Assembly (NCBI GenBank): GCA_028023455.1
Contig: JAQFVV010012397.1
Coordinates: 1,108,501-1,172,500 of the forward strand
Direction: 5' to 3'
Length of the DNA stretch: 64,000 nucleotides
DNA from: Epiperipatus broadwayi
Taxonomy: Eukaryota > Onychophora > Udeonychophora > Euonychophora > Peripatidae
Below the pieces are notes generated by a model that had not been told where the DNA came from, did no database searches, and saw only the letters and a list, made by a program, of their open reading frames with translations. Positions 23,725 through 35,300 of the stretch are shown here, piece after piece. Both the position numbers and the translations under genes were made by a program. Each line of letters begins with the position of its first letter. Within the stretch, counting starts at the first letter, position 1.

Positions 23725-25703
23725 TGTAACCCGAGCCCTCGTCTATATATCTGCGGACACTAGTTCTCCTTCTGGCTTTCTATTGACGATTCCCTTTTAC
23801 GAATCTGCTGTGTTATTTCGTCCGGGGTTTACATAATGTTTTGTGAAAATAATTTCAAACACATATACACGTACGCTTTTATTTGTTTCATACGTAGATT
23901 CAGATTGAACCCGAGTAATAGGCGCCAGGAGAACCTTTACAAGCTCGCCACACACGTGCACATGCTCACTCAACTATATCACAGAATATGCCCAAGCATC
24001 ACTCCAGCGGACAGCAAGAAACGAACACAGCAACACTATTTCCGAACTAGATCGCACATTACCGTTAAAACAATATTAAAACACCTTTATCACTGTTGGG
24101 CCCGCCCTATATCCCCCAGAATAAATTAACCATAACTTAACATTAACATAAGAATTGTATGACAAATATAAACGCTATAAATATACTTAAATCTTAACTA
24201 AAATATTAAATGTACCCGTTCAAATTATACAAAATAGATCACTCTCGCACTCATTCAACATTATTTAAATAAATTTGAAATTCCAAGCGATCAATAAAAG
24301 AAGTATTAATTAAATGAATGATTTATTTAGAAAAAAACTGGGTAAATAAAATTATCATGCAGATATATGATTTAGTAAGTCTAGATAACATAATTACGGA
24401 ATTAGGTATGGATTTGCACAGATATTTGCTGAATCTTAATTGTACATATGATTCTGGTTGAGTTCTTTAGTGATTCAATTTGGTCATTAGTAATTTTATT
24501 ATTTTACACTTAATGTTTGTAAATCGTTCTCCACTTTAAAGTTAATTTAGCTGGTGCATGAATGTGTGAGCAAATGTTAAAATATAACTACCTGTGGAAC
24601 GAAAAGACTGTAATGGGATCCTGAGCGATGATTTCTTTAATTCAGCATGCCGGCTTTTGGTGAGGCTTCCAGGGCGTGTGTGGTCCTTGAGTTCATTTTC
24701 TCCGAGGTTGAGAGCATTCTAGGATCGATCAGTGGTGCCAGGTGCGAAGGTTCGGCGGCCAAGCCGCGAATTTTGGATTCAGCAACGCATTTCGTCTACG
24801 GTATCACACAAAGTTTAGGTTAAGAAGTCCAAGTACTTAATCAGAAGCTCTGCCAAAAAAATTAATAATACTCTCCGCTAAAATTCAAATTAATTTCGCC
24901 TTCCACAACTCTTAATCAATAATTAATAATTGTAATTAATGTCCCTCTCCAGTTCTGTCTTGCCTTTTTCTTCTCCTCTTTCCCGCCACGACACCTTGAA
25001 TTTTTCCTCCAATCTCTGTCATGCACTCATGAGTCATCAGTTCTTATTTGCTAATTAAGGGTCCTCTTTATTCAATGGTTTCTGGGACATTTGCACCACG
25101 TTGGAATTTAATTTAGTTTTACCATCTTTTTTTAAGTATTGTTTTAGCTGGAGCCAGAAGTCTAAGTAGTACAATAGCAGTGTACACTTTTTATCACCTC
25201 TGTTTCTAAATTTGGATTGTTATCTAGACTTTACCAACATACATCCTGCTTATTGTTTCAAATTCTCTAAATTTTAATCTACTAATTGCCCCCCCATTCA
25301 AAATATCTTAGATCGCTTGGAATCTTTTAACCTATTGCAGATTAATTAATTTACTTATCTTTTTTCTTTCTTTTTTGTTTAAAAATGATTTAATAAAAAA
25401 TTTCTAATTTGTTCTCGATCATTCTTTTTTTTAAAACGAAATAACAAAAAAAAAAAAACTTACAAATAATGATTCTCATAAATTAATTCCTCAAAAAAAA
25501 TAAAAACTCTTTTAATTTTAGTTCAATAAATCTGACAGGTACTCATATATAGCTGCGATCTGCTTTAGAAACGGCTGTTTCTCGTTTATTCTTAAAACAA
25601 GATCGTTTTTTTAAAAAAATTTTGTACCTGTCATTTATTTCGTCATTTATATATATCTTTAACGTTCCTAGGTTCAAACCCTATGTAACGCTATTCCGTT
25701 ACA
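23725..25703 (-). repeat. 3' LTR (1,979 bp)
   Basis: Matches 30377-32350 throughout except for the first ~35-60 bases on the plus strand, which is the LTR terminus on the element strand. A B-box-like ggttcaaaccc lies at its other end. An ORF antisense to the element inside both copies is not credible. Confidence 0.92.
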
Positions 25704-25716
25704 TATCTCCCCGCCT
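25704..25716 (-). other. Polypurine tract
   Basis: On the minus strand AGGCGGGGAGATA directly precedes the 3' LTR, as expected for the plus-strand primer. Confidence 0.75.
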
Positions 25717-25769
25717 GGTGTAGAGTAAAATCCGAGGATTGCGGATTTTAGCTCTGATAAGGAGCCAAG

Positions 25770-26318
25770 TTATTCGGCCCTCTTCAGTGCCCTTGCATTA
25801 AATGTCCCCTTTCCTTGGGCCAGTACAAAGGCATTATTCCCATATGCCCTGACGATCTCATATGGGCCCTCATAGATGTCGAGGAATTTTTTATATACGT
25901 TCTGTTCCGGTCGACTGACCGGATTTGATCTGACCATCACTCGGTCTCCCACAGTGAACGTGTTTCGGATTGGCCTATTGGTCTGCCTTCGCATTTCCCC
26001 CATATGTTCCAATCTCTGTAATGCTATGTGGTTGTCATGTTTTCGATCAACTCTTCCTGTTCGGATCGAGGGTCTATCATCGTAAGGATATGGTATAGGT
26101 CGTCCATAATGGAGTCGACTGGGTTCAAGTCCAGTGGACTCATTCTTTGAGGTATTGATCATTTCAGTAATCCGGGGAATCTCCCGAACCCATTTCCGAT
26201 GATCTCCTGCAGTGTACACGCGGAATAGCCGCCCCAACTCCCGCATCACCCGCTCGCATGGGTTGCTCTGCGGGTTCCGGATAGACGTCATATGATGTTT
26301 GATCCCAGTTTGGTTCAC
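25770..26318 (-). pseudogene. Integrase C-terminal part (catalytic Glu and GPY/F domain)
   Basis: 182 codons in the same frame as the integrase segment before it, separated by one TGA (26322-26324). Residue Glu22 in the NPCERVMRELG stretch is the third catalytic residue. The C-terminal DNA-binding GPY/F module has GPYEIV at 151-156 and ends with an arginine-lysine-rich tail. The first codon listed is GTG, so this is not a true start. The stop at 25770 is about 55 bases from the polypurine tract, leaving no room for an envelope gene. A small hairpin (taaaatcc/ggatttta, 25727-25751) lies between. Confidence 0.88.
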
Positions 26319-26321
26319 CCA

Positions 26322-26865
26322 TCACCTCCACACCTTTGATACAAATGGTGTGCCATGATCCGATAAAAGGCACTTAGGTTTCCCGATGATGGGAAACTGT
26401 TTGGTTTCCAACAGTTTGATGGTCTGGTTTGCATTAGCCCGGGCCATGGGGTACGCGGCGACCATTTTGGAGCACAAATCATATGTGACCAGTAAATACC
26501 TCTTCCCCCCAAACATTGGCAACGGCCCGTAATAATCAATAGCCAGGGTGTGGTTTGGTTCTCGGACGATGATCGGTATCTGAGGTCCTTCATTCGACCG
26601 ATTTAGCGGTTTTGTCCTCGCACAAATCTCACACTTCCGTAGTCTTCTGGCAATGTCGTGGTGCATCCCTGGCCAGTAAAACCAATTACTAAGGTACCCT
26701 TCAGTCTTGCTTGTTCCGTAATGGCCACGTTCCTGATGGGTCTCATCAACCATTCGATCCCGCATTCCCTTCGGTATTACAATGCGGGTTTGTTTCCCAT
26801 TCCCTGTTTTCCTTTGGACTATTCCCTCCAGAATAATACACCGGTCCCGATATTTCCATAACAGA
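26322..26865 (-). pseudogene. Integrase N-terminal and core part
   Basis: This segment is entered by a frame change in the G9 run at 26866-26874. It contains the HHCC zinc finger (His, His five residues on, Cys-x2-Cys in CEICARTK), then the first catalytic Asp in the LAIDYYGPLP stretch and the second in LLSDHGTPF. It ends at an in-frame TGA (26322-26324). Counting that TGA as one codon, 34 residues separate the second Asp from the Glu in the next segment, the normal DD35E spacing, so the TGA replaced a sense codon rather than arising from an indel. Integrase joins the cDNA to host DNA. Confidence 0.88.
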
Positions 26866-29148
26866 CCCCCCCCCAGTCTCTTCCTTTTTCTGGTCGGGCC
26901 CCGCCTTTGGCCTCCTCTCACGTAGGTATCGTATTATTTGTTGGCATTCTTCATCCTCTTTCTGGCCCCTCCGAATGTTGTTTGCACCAAACTCACTCTC
27001 CCTGCTTCGCCTGGTAGTAGCGGCTATGTATGCGAATTCCTCAGCCTCGGCATTTGGCTGTGGTCCCACAGGGTAACGGCTCAGTGCGTCTGCGATCACG
27101 TTATCCTTCCCTTTACAATATTCCACTTCATATTGGAACTCCTGCAGGGCTAAGCTCCACCTCACTAATCTATTATTTGTCAAAAAACTTTTATTCAGAA
27201 ATTCCAGACTCCGATGGTCGGTAATTACTTTCACTTTGGATCCGACCAGGTACTGTCTGAACTTTTTGAAAGCCCATACTATGGCGAGGGCTTCTCGTTC
27301 GGTGACAGTGTATCTCCGTTCGGGATCTTTGAGTAGTCGGCTAATGAATGCCAACACCCTTTGTTCTCCATCCGGTCCCTTTTGGTACAACGTGGCTCCT
27401 AGCCCAATGTCGCTACTGTCCGTCTGTAGCCAAAATATCTGGTCGAAGTCTGGGTATGCTAATATGGTCTGTTTTAAAAATCCTTCCTTCACCCTCTGGA
27501 AACTCCGTTCCCGTCTCTCATCCCATATCCACGCTTGCTCCTTTCTTAACAATTGTAATAGGGGTTCCATATCATGGGAGAAGTTTTCATAAAATTTGTT
27601 GTAGAAGGTGCACATTCCGAGGAATGCTTTAATATCCTTTCTCTTCTTCGGAACAGGGAATTCTTGGATGGCCTGGATCTTTTCAGGGTTAGGCCGTATT
27701 CCATCCTGGCTTATGATATGTCCCAAGAACTTGACTTCCAGGGTCGCAAAGTGGCTTTTTTTTAGGTTTATTTTTATTCCCTTCTGTTCGCATTCATGGA
27801 GCAACATTTCTAAGTGCCGACAATGCTCCTCTATGTTTTCAGACGCTATAATGATATCGTCTACGTACATCGTGACAAATTTCTTAACTTCATCTGATAG
27901 GGTTTGGTCCAGGCACTGCACTAAGCCTGCACCACTATTCTTTAATCCAAAAGGCACGTGGTTAAACTGGTACGCCCGTCCGTTATATTTGAATGTGGTG
28001 TATTTTCGATCGTCTGGGTGGAGGCTCATTTGCCAGTAGCTATTTGTCAAGTCCATAGTGGAAAAGATTCGCTTGTTCTGAAATCTTGTCATCAGTTCGC
28101 TCATGATGGGCGGAGCATTTGTATCTGGAATTGTCACCTTGTTCAGTTGTCTGGCATCGAGGCACAATCGTATCGATCTGTCACCCTTTTTTACGGCTAA
28201 GATGGGGTTGTTGTATGGCGAGGTACACTTTGAAATAACCCCCCACTTTATCATCTGTTCCAGCTGAGTTTCAATCTCCTTCCGGTATTGGAAAGGGATT
28301 GGGTATGCCCTAGTTTGATATGGGTTGCTGGTGTTCAACCGGATTCTCAGTTTGTACCCCTTGATTACTCCCGACTTGTCCGAGAAAACACTCTCGTAAG
28401 TCCCCAGTATTCCTTGAATCCTCTCTCTCTGCCCTTTATCTGTCCCTGTCATTTCATTAACTCTTTTCTCAATCTCCCCTTTTACCATGATACATTGCAG
28501 TTTCCTCTGCCCTTCTGGTTCTCTGTCCATGGTTTCCCCAAAAGGCACTATGACTCTACCGATTCTTGCTTGTTCAGTCCCATAATCAATGCTACACTTT
28601 GCCATTCTCATAAAATCAGACCCTAACACCAAGTCATGTATCAGCCCCTCAAGTATTAACATAATCTTGGTGAATTCCTGCCCTGCAATAACTATATTCG
28701 CCCACACCTGTTTGGTCTGTATTCTTGCCTTTTTCCCATTGGCCAGTATAATCTGGGTCCCTTTCAATGGCAAGATTTTCATTTCTGTTTGCCCTTGAGC
28801 GATCCTGTCAAAAGTTTCCTGAGCCATTACCGACACCTGACTTCCTGTATCCAGCAGCGCCCTCGTATGAACCCCTTGGATTGACACATCGATCTTTGGG
28901 CACTCCTGTTTTCCCCGAGGTCCTTCCCCCCCTTCATCTTGTGCTATATTAGCTATCCTGATCCCATCATTCCCTTCTTTGCTAAAATAGTCATCATTTT
29001 CGGCCGCCTCTAATATCTCCAACACTCGTTTTATCGCAGTTTCCCCCTCAATGACTTGTCTAATCTCCCTGGGCAGGTTGCGCCCTGCTATCCTGATTCG
29101 CTGCTCTTCCGGTATTTGATATTCGTTTATTTTTCTTAATCTCGCCAC
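26746..29148 (-). pseudogene. Gag end, protease, reverse transcriptase and RNase H of the Gypsy element
   Basis: 800 codons open. Residues 1-50 continue the gag core in frame after the TGA at 29152-29154. Aspartic protease: DTGS at 100-103 with the second-half motif HDLVLGSDF near 171-179. Reverse transcriptase spans about 270-490, with TMDLTNSYWQ around Asp366, FGLKNS near 400 and YVDD at 428-431. RNase H has Asp577, Glu619 and Asp644 and ends in the family signature IADALSRYP near 685-693. The frame is lost in the G9 run (residues 759-761), after which the remaining 39 codons are spurious. The leading codon is GTG and not a real start. Gag and pol share one frame, so this element expressed a single Gag-Pol precursor. 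No Cys-His zinc knuckle is seen before the protease. Confidence 0.93.
26866..26874 (-). other. G9 homopolymer frameshift
   Basis: Nine C on the plus strand (G on the coding strand). The upstream frame and the integrase frame meet here, and both encode glycines across the run, so a one-base length change is the simplest cause. Confidence 0.8.
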
Positions 29149-29151
29149 CTG

Positions 29152-29472
29152 TCACTGTATGAAGGTACTGTATGTTTCATCTTCTTCCTTTTTGCTTTGT
29201 TCGATTGCCCACCTTTCCCTTTCTTGTTGGGCTAGTCCCCAATATCTTCCCATTATGGCTCTTTGGTATTCTTCGAACGTTTCCGGTTTCTCTTTCATCG
29301 CCTCCCACCATTCCACCACTTCCCCTTGGATGTGGCTGCATGCAATCGCTATCTTAGATTCTTCACTAAACTGCCCGCAAGAGAACAACCTCTTCAGACT
29401 TTCCACATGTCGACACGGGCTTTCGTCTTCCTTTCCTTTAAAATGTTCAAGTTTAATCCACTTTCCCTCCAT
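29152..29472 (-). pseudogene. Gag N-terminal part, ended by an in-frame TGA
   Basis: 106 codons from an ATG at 29470-29472. An upstream stop in the same frame (29500-29502) supports this start. The sequence has the retrotransposon gag core pattern (a helix ending EVVEWWEAM, then FEEYQRAIMGRYW and a charged helix). Position 29152-29154 is TGA and the same frame goes on for 800 codons, so the stop lies inside the gag core. A C-to-T change in CGA would explain it. Programmed readthrough is unlikely here because the stop is in mid-domain. Confidence 0.8.
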
Positions 29473-30356
29473 CCTGTTTAATATTCGATTTATATTTGGC
29501 TATAGTAATCCATGGCTCGTCACCTACTACTCCACTGGTCCCACTGACTGTCTTGTCCTATTTTCAGATGGTCCTTTGCTATTAAAACTCCCACTGTAAG
29601 CCCTCAAGTTTGGTTTCTATCGCTCAGATATCCCAGGTCCCACTATTCCCCTTTATTTATATACAGTAGCTATCGGTATATGTGCGGTTATACCTATATA
29701 CTGTTACACGCGTCGTTATATATGTAGATACGCTATACTTTACTTATCTTTTATTTTATTTTCCTTTGGTGGTTATTTATATATATGTGTTGTTTACGCT
29801 CAACGTCCCTTTTATTTTTAAGTAACACACACAACACTCCTAACAAGATCCCAGTTACAGTTCGTTCCTTTGTGCAAGAATATAATAATATTAAAATGCG
29901 TCTTTTAACGATGTATATATTTTTTCGATTAAAATTATTTGCGGTTAACTTACTAATATAGAAATTAATTTATGAATTGCTTCCTTTTACTATCTGATAT
30001 TTCTTCCACGGAATCCCGCTATCCCACAGCTTTCTACAAATATCAGATATATTCGGATGTTTGATTATTTTAATAATTATAAAAGAAGTAAATCCTTTTC
30101 CCACTCTCTCAAGCAATGTTTAATAATTTGACTTTTAGTGATTATAAAATTTCCCCCCGCTTTCATCGATAATTCATTCTGTAATTTCGAGCGCCCTCTC
30201 TTCCTTTTTTTTTTTTTTTTAAAAAAAATGTCCTCCGACCGCCTTATTTAGGCTGCTAAACGTATTTCCTTCTCAGGGTCTCTTTATTTAAATTGACTTT
30301 CGTTATTAGAAATGTCAGTTATATTCACGTCGGTTCTGCCCTTTGAAACAAGTTTC
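29473..30356 (-). other. Untranslated leader of the Gypsy element
   Basis: About 880 bases between primer site and gag ATG. No ORF in sense, a few short stops-rich stretches. A plausible place for packaging signals, but none recognised. Confidence 0.5.
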
Positions 30357-30374
30357 GCCCCACGTTGGGCGCCA
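30357..30374 (-). other. Primer binding site for tRNA-Lys1,2
   Basis: On the minus strand TGGCGCCCAACGTGGGGC, which matches the known primer site for tRNA-Lys1,2 over 18 bases, two bases from the 5' LTR. Confidence 0.9.
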
Positions 30375-30376
30375 AA

Positions 30377-32350
30377 TGTTACCCGCTAACCCACTGCTAC
30401 TGCAGACACTATTCTCCTTTTGGCTTTTCTGTTGACGATTCCCTTTTACGAATCTGCTGTGTTATTTCGTCCGGGGTTTACATAATGTTTTGTGAAAATA
30501 ATTTCAAACACATATACACGTACGCTTTTATTTGTTTCATACGTAGATTCAGATTGAACCCGAGTAATAGGCGCCAGGAGAACCTTTACGAGCTCGCCAC
30601 GCACGTGCACACGCTCACTCAACTATATCACAGAACATGCCCAAGCATCACTCCAGTGGACAGCAAGAAACGAACACAGCAACACTATTTCCGAACTAGA
30701 TCGCACATTACCGTTAAAACAATATTAAAACACCTTTATCACTGTTGGGCCCGCCCTATATCCCCCAGAATAAATTAACCATAACTTAACATTAACATAA
30801 GAATTGTATGACAAATATAAACGCTATAAATATACTTAAATCTTAACTAAAATATTAAATGTACCTGTTCAAATTATACAAAATAGATCACTCTCGCACT
30901 CATTCAACATTATTTAAATAAATTTGAAATTCCAAGCGATCAATAAAAGAAGTATTAATTAAATGAATGATTTATTTAGAAAAAAACTGGGTAAATAAAA
31001 TTATCATGCAGATATATGATTTAGTAAGTCTAGATAACATAATTACGGAATTAGGTATGGATTTGCACAGATATTTGCTGAATCTTAATTGTACATATGA
31101 TTCTGGTTGAGTTCTTTAGTGATTCAATTTGGTCATTAGTAATTTTATTATTTTACACTTAATGTTTGTAAATCGTTCTCCACTTTAAAGTTAATTTAGC
31201 TGGTGCATGAATGTGTGAGCAAATGTTAAAATATAACTACCTGTGGAACGAGAAGACTGTAATGGGATCCTGAGCGATGATTTCTTTAATTCAGCATGCC
31301 GGCTTTTGGTGAGGCTTCCAGGGCGTGTGTGGTCCTTGAGTTCATTTTCTCCGAGGTTGAGAGCATTCTAGGATCGATCAGCGGTGCCAGGTGCGAAGGT
31401 TCGGCGGCCAAGCCGCGAATTTTGGATTCAGCAACGCATTTCGTCTACGGTATCACACAAAGTTTAGGTTAAGAAGTCCAAGTACTTAATCAGAAGCTCT
31501 GCCAAAAAAATTAATAATACTCTCAGCTAAAATTCAAATTAATTTCGCCTTCCACAACTCTTAATCAATAATTAATAATTGTAATTAATGTCCCTCTCCA
31601 GTTCTGTCTTGCCTTTTTCTTCTCCTCTTTCCCGCCATGACACCTTGAATTTTTCCTCCAATCTCTGTCATGCACTCATGAGTCATCAGTTCTTATTTGC
31701 TAATTAAGGGTCCTCTTTATTCAATGGTTTCTGGGACATTTGCACCACGTTGGAATTTAATTTAGTTTTACCATCTTTTTTTAAGTATTGTTTTAGCTGG
31801 AGCCAGAAGTCTAAGTAGTACAATAGCAGTGTACACTTTTTATCACCTCTGTTTCTAAATTTGGATTGTTATCTAGACTTTACCAACATACATCCTGCTT
31901 ATTGTTTCAAATTCTCTAAATTTTAATCTACTAATTGCCCCCCATTCAAAATATCTGAGATCGCTTGGAATCTTTTAACCTATTGCAGATTAATTAATTT
32001 ACTTATCTTTTTTCTTTCTTTTTTGTTTAAAAATGATTTAATAAAAAATTTCTAATTTGTTCTCGATCATTCTTTTTTTTAAAACGAAATAACAAAAAAA
32101 AACAAACTTACAAATAATGATTCTCATAAATTAATTCCTCAAAAAAAATAAAAACTCTTTTAATTTTAGTTCAATAAATCTGACAGGTACTCATATATAG
32201 CTGCGATCTGCTTTAGAAACGGCTGTTTCTCGTTTATTCTTAAAACAAGATCGTTTTTTTAAAAAATTTTGTACCTGTCATTTATTTCGTCATTTATATA
32301 TATCTTTAACGTTCCTAGGTTCAAACCCTATGTAACGCTATTCTGTTACA
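30377..32350 (-). repeat. 5' LTR (1,974 bp)
   Basis: Paired with 23725-25703. On the minus strand a TATATAAATG sequence near 32300 could be the promoter TATA box, close to the LTR start. Confidence 0.92.
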
Positions 32351-33439
32351 ATATATATACACATTGATCTATATATTTGAATTTATTTTAAAATATAGAT
32401 TATTTCATTCATTTAGTACCAAAAACAAAATTTGTTATCATAGTTTTTTCTTCGTGATTAAAAATTACATGAGATAACTTTATATAAATAGTCCCGGAAA
32501 AGAGTAAATTGGTCTCTTGCTTTCTTACTTCTTTAATTTTCTACTTGTGTCATCATTGAAAAAATGATTTGCAAAATGATGTGACAAGATTGAAACATCT
32601 CTAGTGTTGGAAGCTATTCTATAACTAGCCAACTTATCCCAGATTCTTCCTGGGTAAATAGTTGATCTCTTAAGAATGATCCTTGTAGTGTCTACTTTAT
32701 ATACCGGTCTAAGTAATAGTTATAACACGTGTGTGTAAATATATATATATATAATTAGTTGATTGTAAATAAAAAATAATTTATTTAATGTAATTAAAAT
32801 CACACAACATACTGAATAAATTTACCCTCATTAATTACACTCTAGAAAATTTATATATCATAAGCATGCATTGAACTTAATAAAATTAATGTATGCTGAA
32901 ATATTCGGATTAATGCAGAAATTGAAATAAAAGCTGCAGATAATTCAGCAAAATTGCATGTGCATATAAAGATTTTATGATAAAATAACACACATAAACA
33001 AACAATGTTTGCTAAGTGTGCATATAAAGAATTTATATACGGATATTCTAATAAGATTAAATGCTTTAATTTGGTCTACTTATATATATATATAATTTTG
33101 TTATGAGTGAATGAACTTTTGTTTAAGTATTATTTGTATTGTTTCTTTATTCCAAATAAAATTGATGTGACCTAGCTGGTGTTGTAAATAATACTTTTGA
33201 GGATTACAGCAGATTGGTACAATTGACATGATATAAATCTGTAAAGAAGTACATCAGCACATCAAATTAGAAAGTGGAAATGAAATCTTATTCATTATTG
33301 TTGTCTATAAAAAGAATGTTGGGGCTGAACTTTTACATTAAAAATGGCATTAAAGAATAATTTTATAAATGAATTTGATATAAACAATGCACCAAGTTGA
33401 CAACTTTATCTGGAACATACAGTGAGAGGAATATGTTGA

Positions 33440-34345
33440 TGAATAGCATAGGTAATGACAAGTTAAAGATAGCAACTCTTATGTGGATGTTAGAGGGAAA
33501 AACCCTAAAACTGGTGAATTGACTCTGTGAACTGAAAACTCCTAAAGAAATATCATATCTGGAATTAAAGACAAGTTGGTTCATATTTTAAACCCACAAC
33601 ATAAAAATTGGTGATATGCTTAAAGGTTAGAAATAGGAGTCAAACACTATAAATGAAATACCAAGCTTATAACACAACATTACAAACATTAGCTAAAGAA
33701 TGCAACTTTAATGATGAGCTAGATCTCATACTCTTCAATCAATTTATGGAGAATTGTTGACAATAAGCTAAAGCAAGTTTTCTGAGTGTGATAGAGTTAA
33801 TATATAAACATGCAAATGAAAAATGTATAGCCTGTGAAGTAGTTAGGGAAAATGCTGCCAAATTCAAAGACATTAAAAATGTGTCGAAACTTCCAATGGC
33901 AGTAAACAAAAGGGAAGCTGAAACTTCAAACTGTTAAAGTCCAAATAAGATCTGCATATGAGAAAATAGTCATTTGAAGAAAAGCTGCAGAATTAAAAAT
34001 GAAAGAAGTCATGTTTATGGCATTACTATAGAATTATCATGTGTTTTTTCAGGCTCTAAATTGTGTGGAGGAAGTGTCAAAAAAATCTGACATTAAAAAA
34101 AAAAAAGAACAACAATCATATTCTGCTGGATGCATATATATATGAGCAAAAAATTATTACAAAGATAGATAATAATGGAGATTGTCATTAATATCGCAAA
34201 GCAATTGGTCAAAAATAGTTTGGAAGTGTAAAAAGAATGTTAGACTTGAGAAAACTGATGTGATAACCATTGATGTAAATGGTACAGAATACGTATTAAA
34301 GTAAAGTGCAGAGTAAGATTTTTAACCCTTTATATTGTGAAGTGT
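33440..34345 (+). pseudogene. Gag remnant of the old Gypsy element
   Basis: The open stretch near 33453-33590 reads KLKIATLMWMLEG and LKTPKEISYLELK; near 33689-33765 it reads LAKECNFNDELDLILFNQF. Together they match the order and spacing of the capsid part of Gypsy gag (C-F-x-LD-x-lrD region). Frames change several times. A degenerate C-x2-C-like stretch near 33940-34080 may be the zinc knuckle. Confidence 0.55.
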
Positions 34346-34461
34346 GATCTCATTCATATTTTAGAAAGAAACTGGTTCAATCATTGGGAATTTTGCATTA
34401 AACATGGTAAAGAAATTTTCCATGCAGACACACTGTCAAGATTACCAGATATATATTAGTT
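34345..34461 (+). pseudogene. Protease end fused in frame to RNase H end
   Basis: One open reading frame runs from an ILERNWF stretch (the post-catalytic LLGRDWL motif of Gypsy proteases) straight into KEIFHADTLSRLP, the RNase H terminal signature, then a stop. The reverse transcriptase and most of RNase H, normally over 1 kb, are missing between them. The junction is near 34390-34400. Confidence 0.65.
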
Positions 34462-34559
34462 TGAGCATAAAATTATTGAGATCAATTACATAGACTCCCC
34501 AGAAAATAATGTGTGGAATAATACCATAGTAGTTAAATGGGATAAAAGGAATGTGGCTA

Positions 34560-35300
34560 TATTAGAGAGATAAATTAAGCATTGTTGGCCTAATAATTGA
34601 CCTAATTACATAGCAAAATATATGTAGAATGTACATGAAAGCCTTTCAAAATTATTTATTATGAACCAGATAATTATAACAACTGAAAGAAAAAAACACA
34701 TACTAGCTTTATTTTATAAAGAATGTCTAAGAATAGTAAAAATAAAGGAATTAGTGCAATTATATATGTGTGCTGGTCAAATATGAGTTGAGAAATTGAG
34801 CAAACAGTTCAACATTGTAGAGACTGTTAATCCATTGCTAAGGTGCCGTCGAGAAAAGAATCTTGGTTTAAAGCAACCCAACTAAGTCAAAGTCTGTACC
34901 ATTGAATGGTTACATTTTTCTTATTTATTTGTACTCTAAATAGACAGAGTACAATATTGTCAAAAACATAACACAGATTATACTAATAAAGTTTTAAATG
35001 AAAGATTCTCATGCTACAGATATCTTGAAAGTATAATGTCTGATAATAATGTTGGTTTTGTGTCTATGCAGTTAAAAGATTTGTTGGATAATAAGGGAAT
35101 GTCATATATTAGCACTACCATACTATCCTAAGTCAAACAGTCTAGCTGAAAAGATAGTACAACAATTTAAAACTACATTAAATAAAACCTTCTATAAAGA
35201 TATCAGTAAAACTTTGACAGATGTGTTATTTTGTTGGCATTTTATTCCTTCCATGTCTATGAAAAAAATGATGGCTGAAATACTAATGCATTGACAGTTT
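34560..35300 (+). pseudogene. Integrase remnant of the old Gypsy element
   Basis: The segment near 34701-34790 resembles the zinc-finger region (ILALFYKECL-RIVKIKELVQLYMCAGQ). At 35038 MSDNNVGFVS gives the second catalytic Asp, and SLAEKIVQQFKTTL near 35130 gives the Glu, about 33 codons later. Several stops and frame changes. The finger cysteines and histidines are largely lost. Confidence 0.65.

Larger units (their letters stand above)
23725..32350 (-). mobile_element. Young Ty3/Gypsy retrotransposon, nearly complete
   Basis: An 8.6 kb element on the minus strand: 5' LTR 30377-32350, tRNA-Lys1,2 primer site, leader, gag, protease, reverse transcriptase, RNase H and integrase, polypurine tract, 3' LTR 23725-25703. 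LTRs start TGTAAC or TGTTAC on the plus strand and end GTTACA. The flanks show atat on both sides (23721-23724, 32351-32354), a possible 4-bp target duplication in TA-rich DNA. Some insect Gypsy elements (17.6, 297) also choose ATAT. Domain order RT-RNaseH-IN with a GPY/F end is Ty3/Gypsy. No envelope gene. LTRs differ at about 15 places outside their first 60 bases, so insertion is recent. Three lesions break the polyprotein. Confidence 0.92.

Noticed and set aside
23836-24129. 97-codon plus-strand ORF, repeated at 30480-30778 (extended to 30365)
   Set aside because: It lies in the LTRs antisense to the element. It is kept in both only because the LTRs are nearly identical; no family motif.
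29149-29157. Programmed readthrough at the gag TGA
   Set aside because: The stop is inside the gag core rather than at the gag-pol border, and a second TGA interrupts integrase; decay is simpler.
25876-29599. Many plus-strand ORFs opposite the Gypsy genes
   Set aside because: Shadows of the minus-strand gag-pol frame in its relatively GC-rich coding region.
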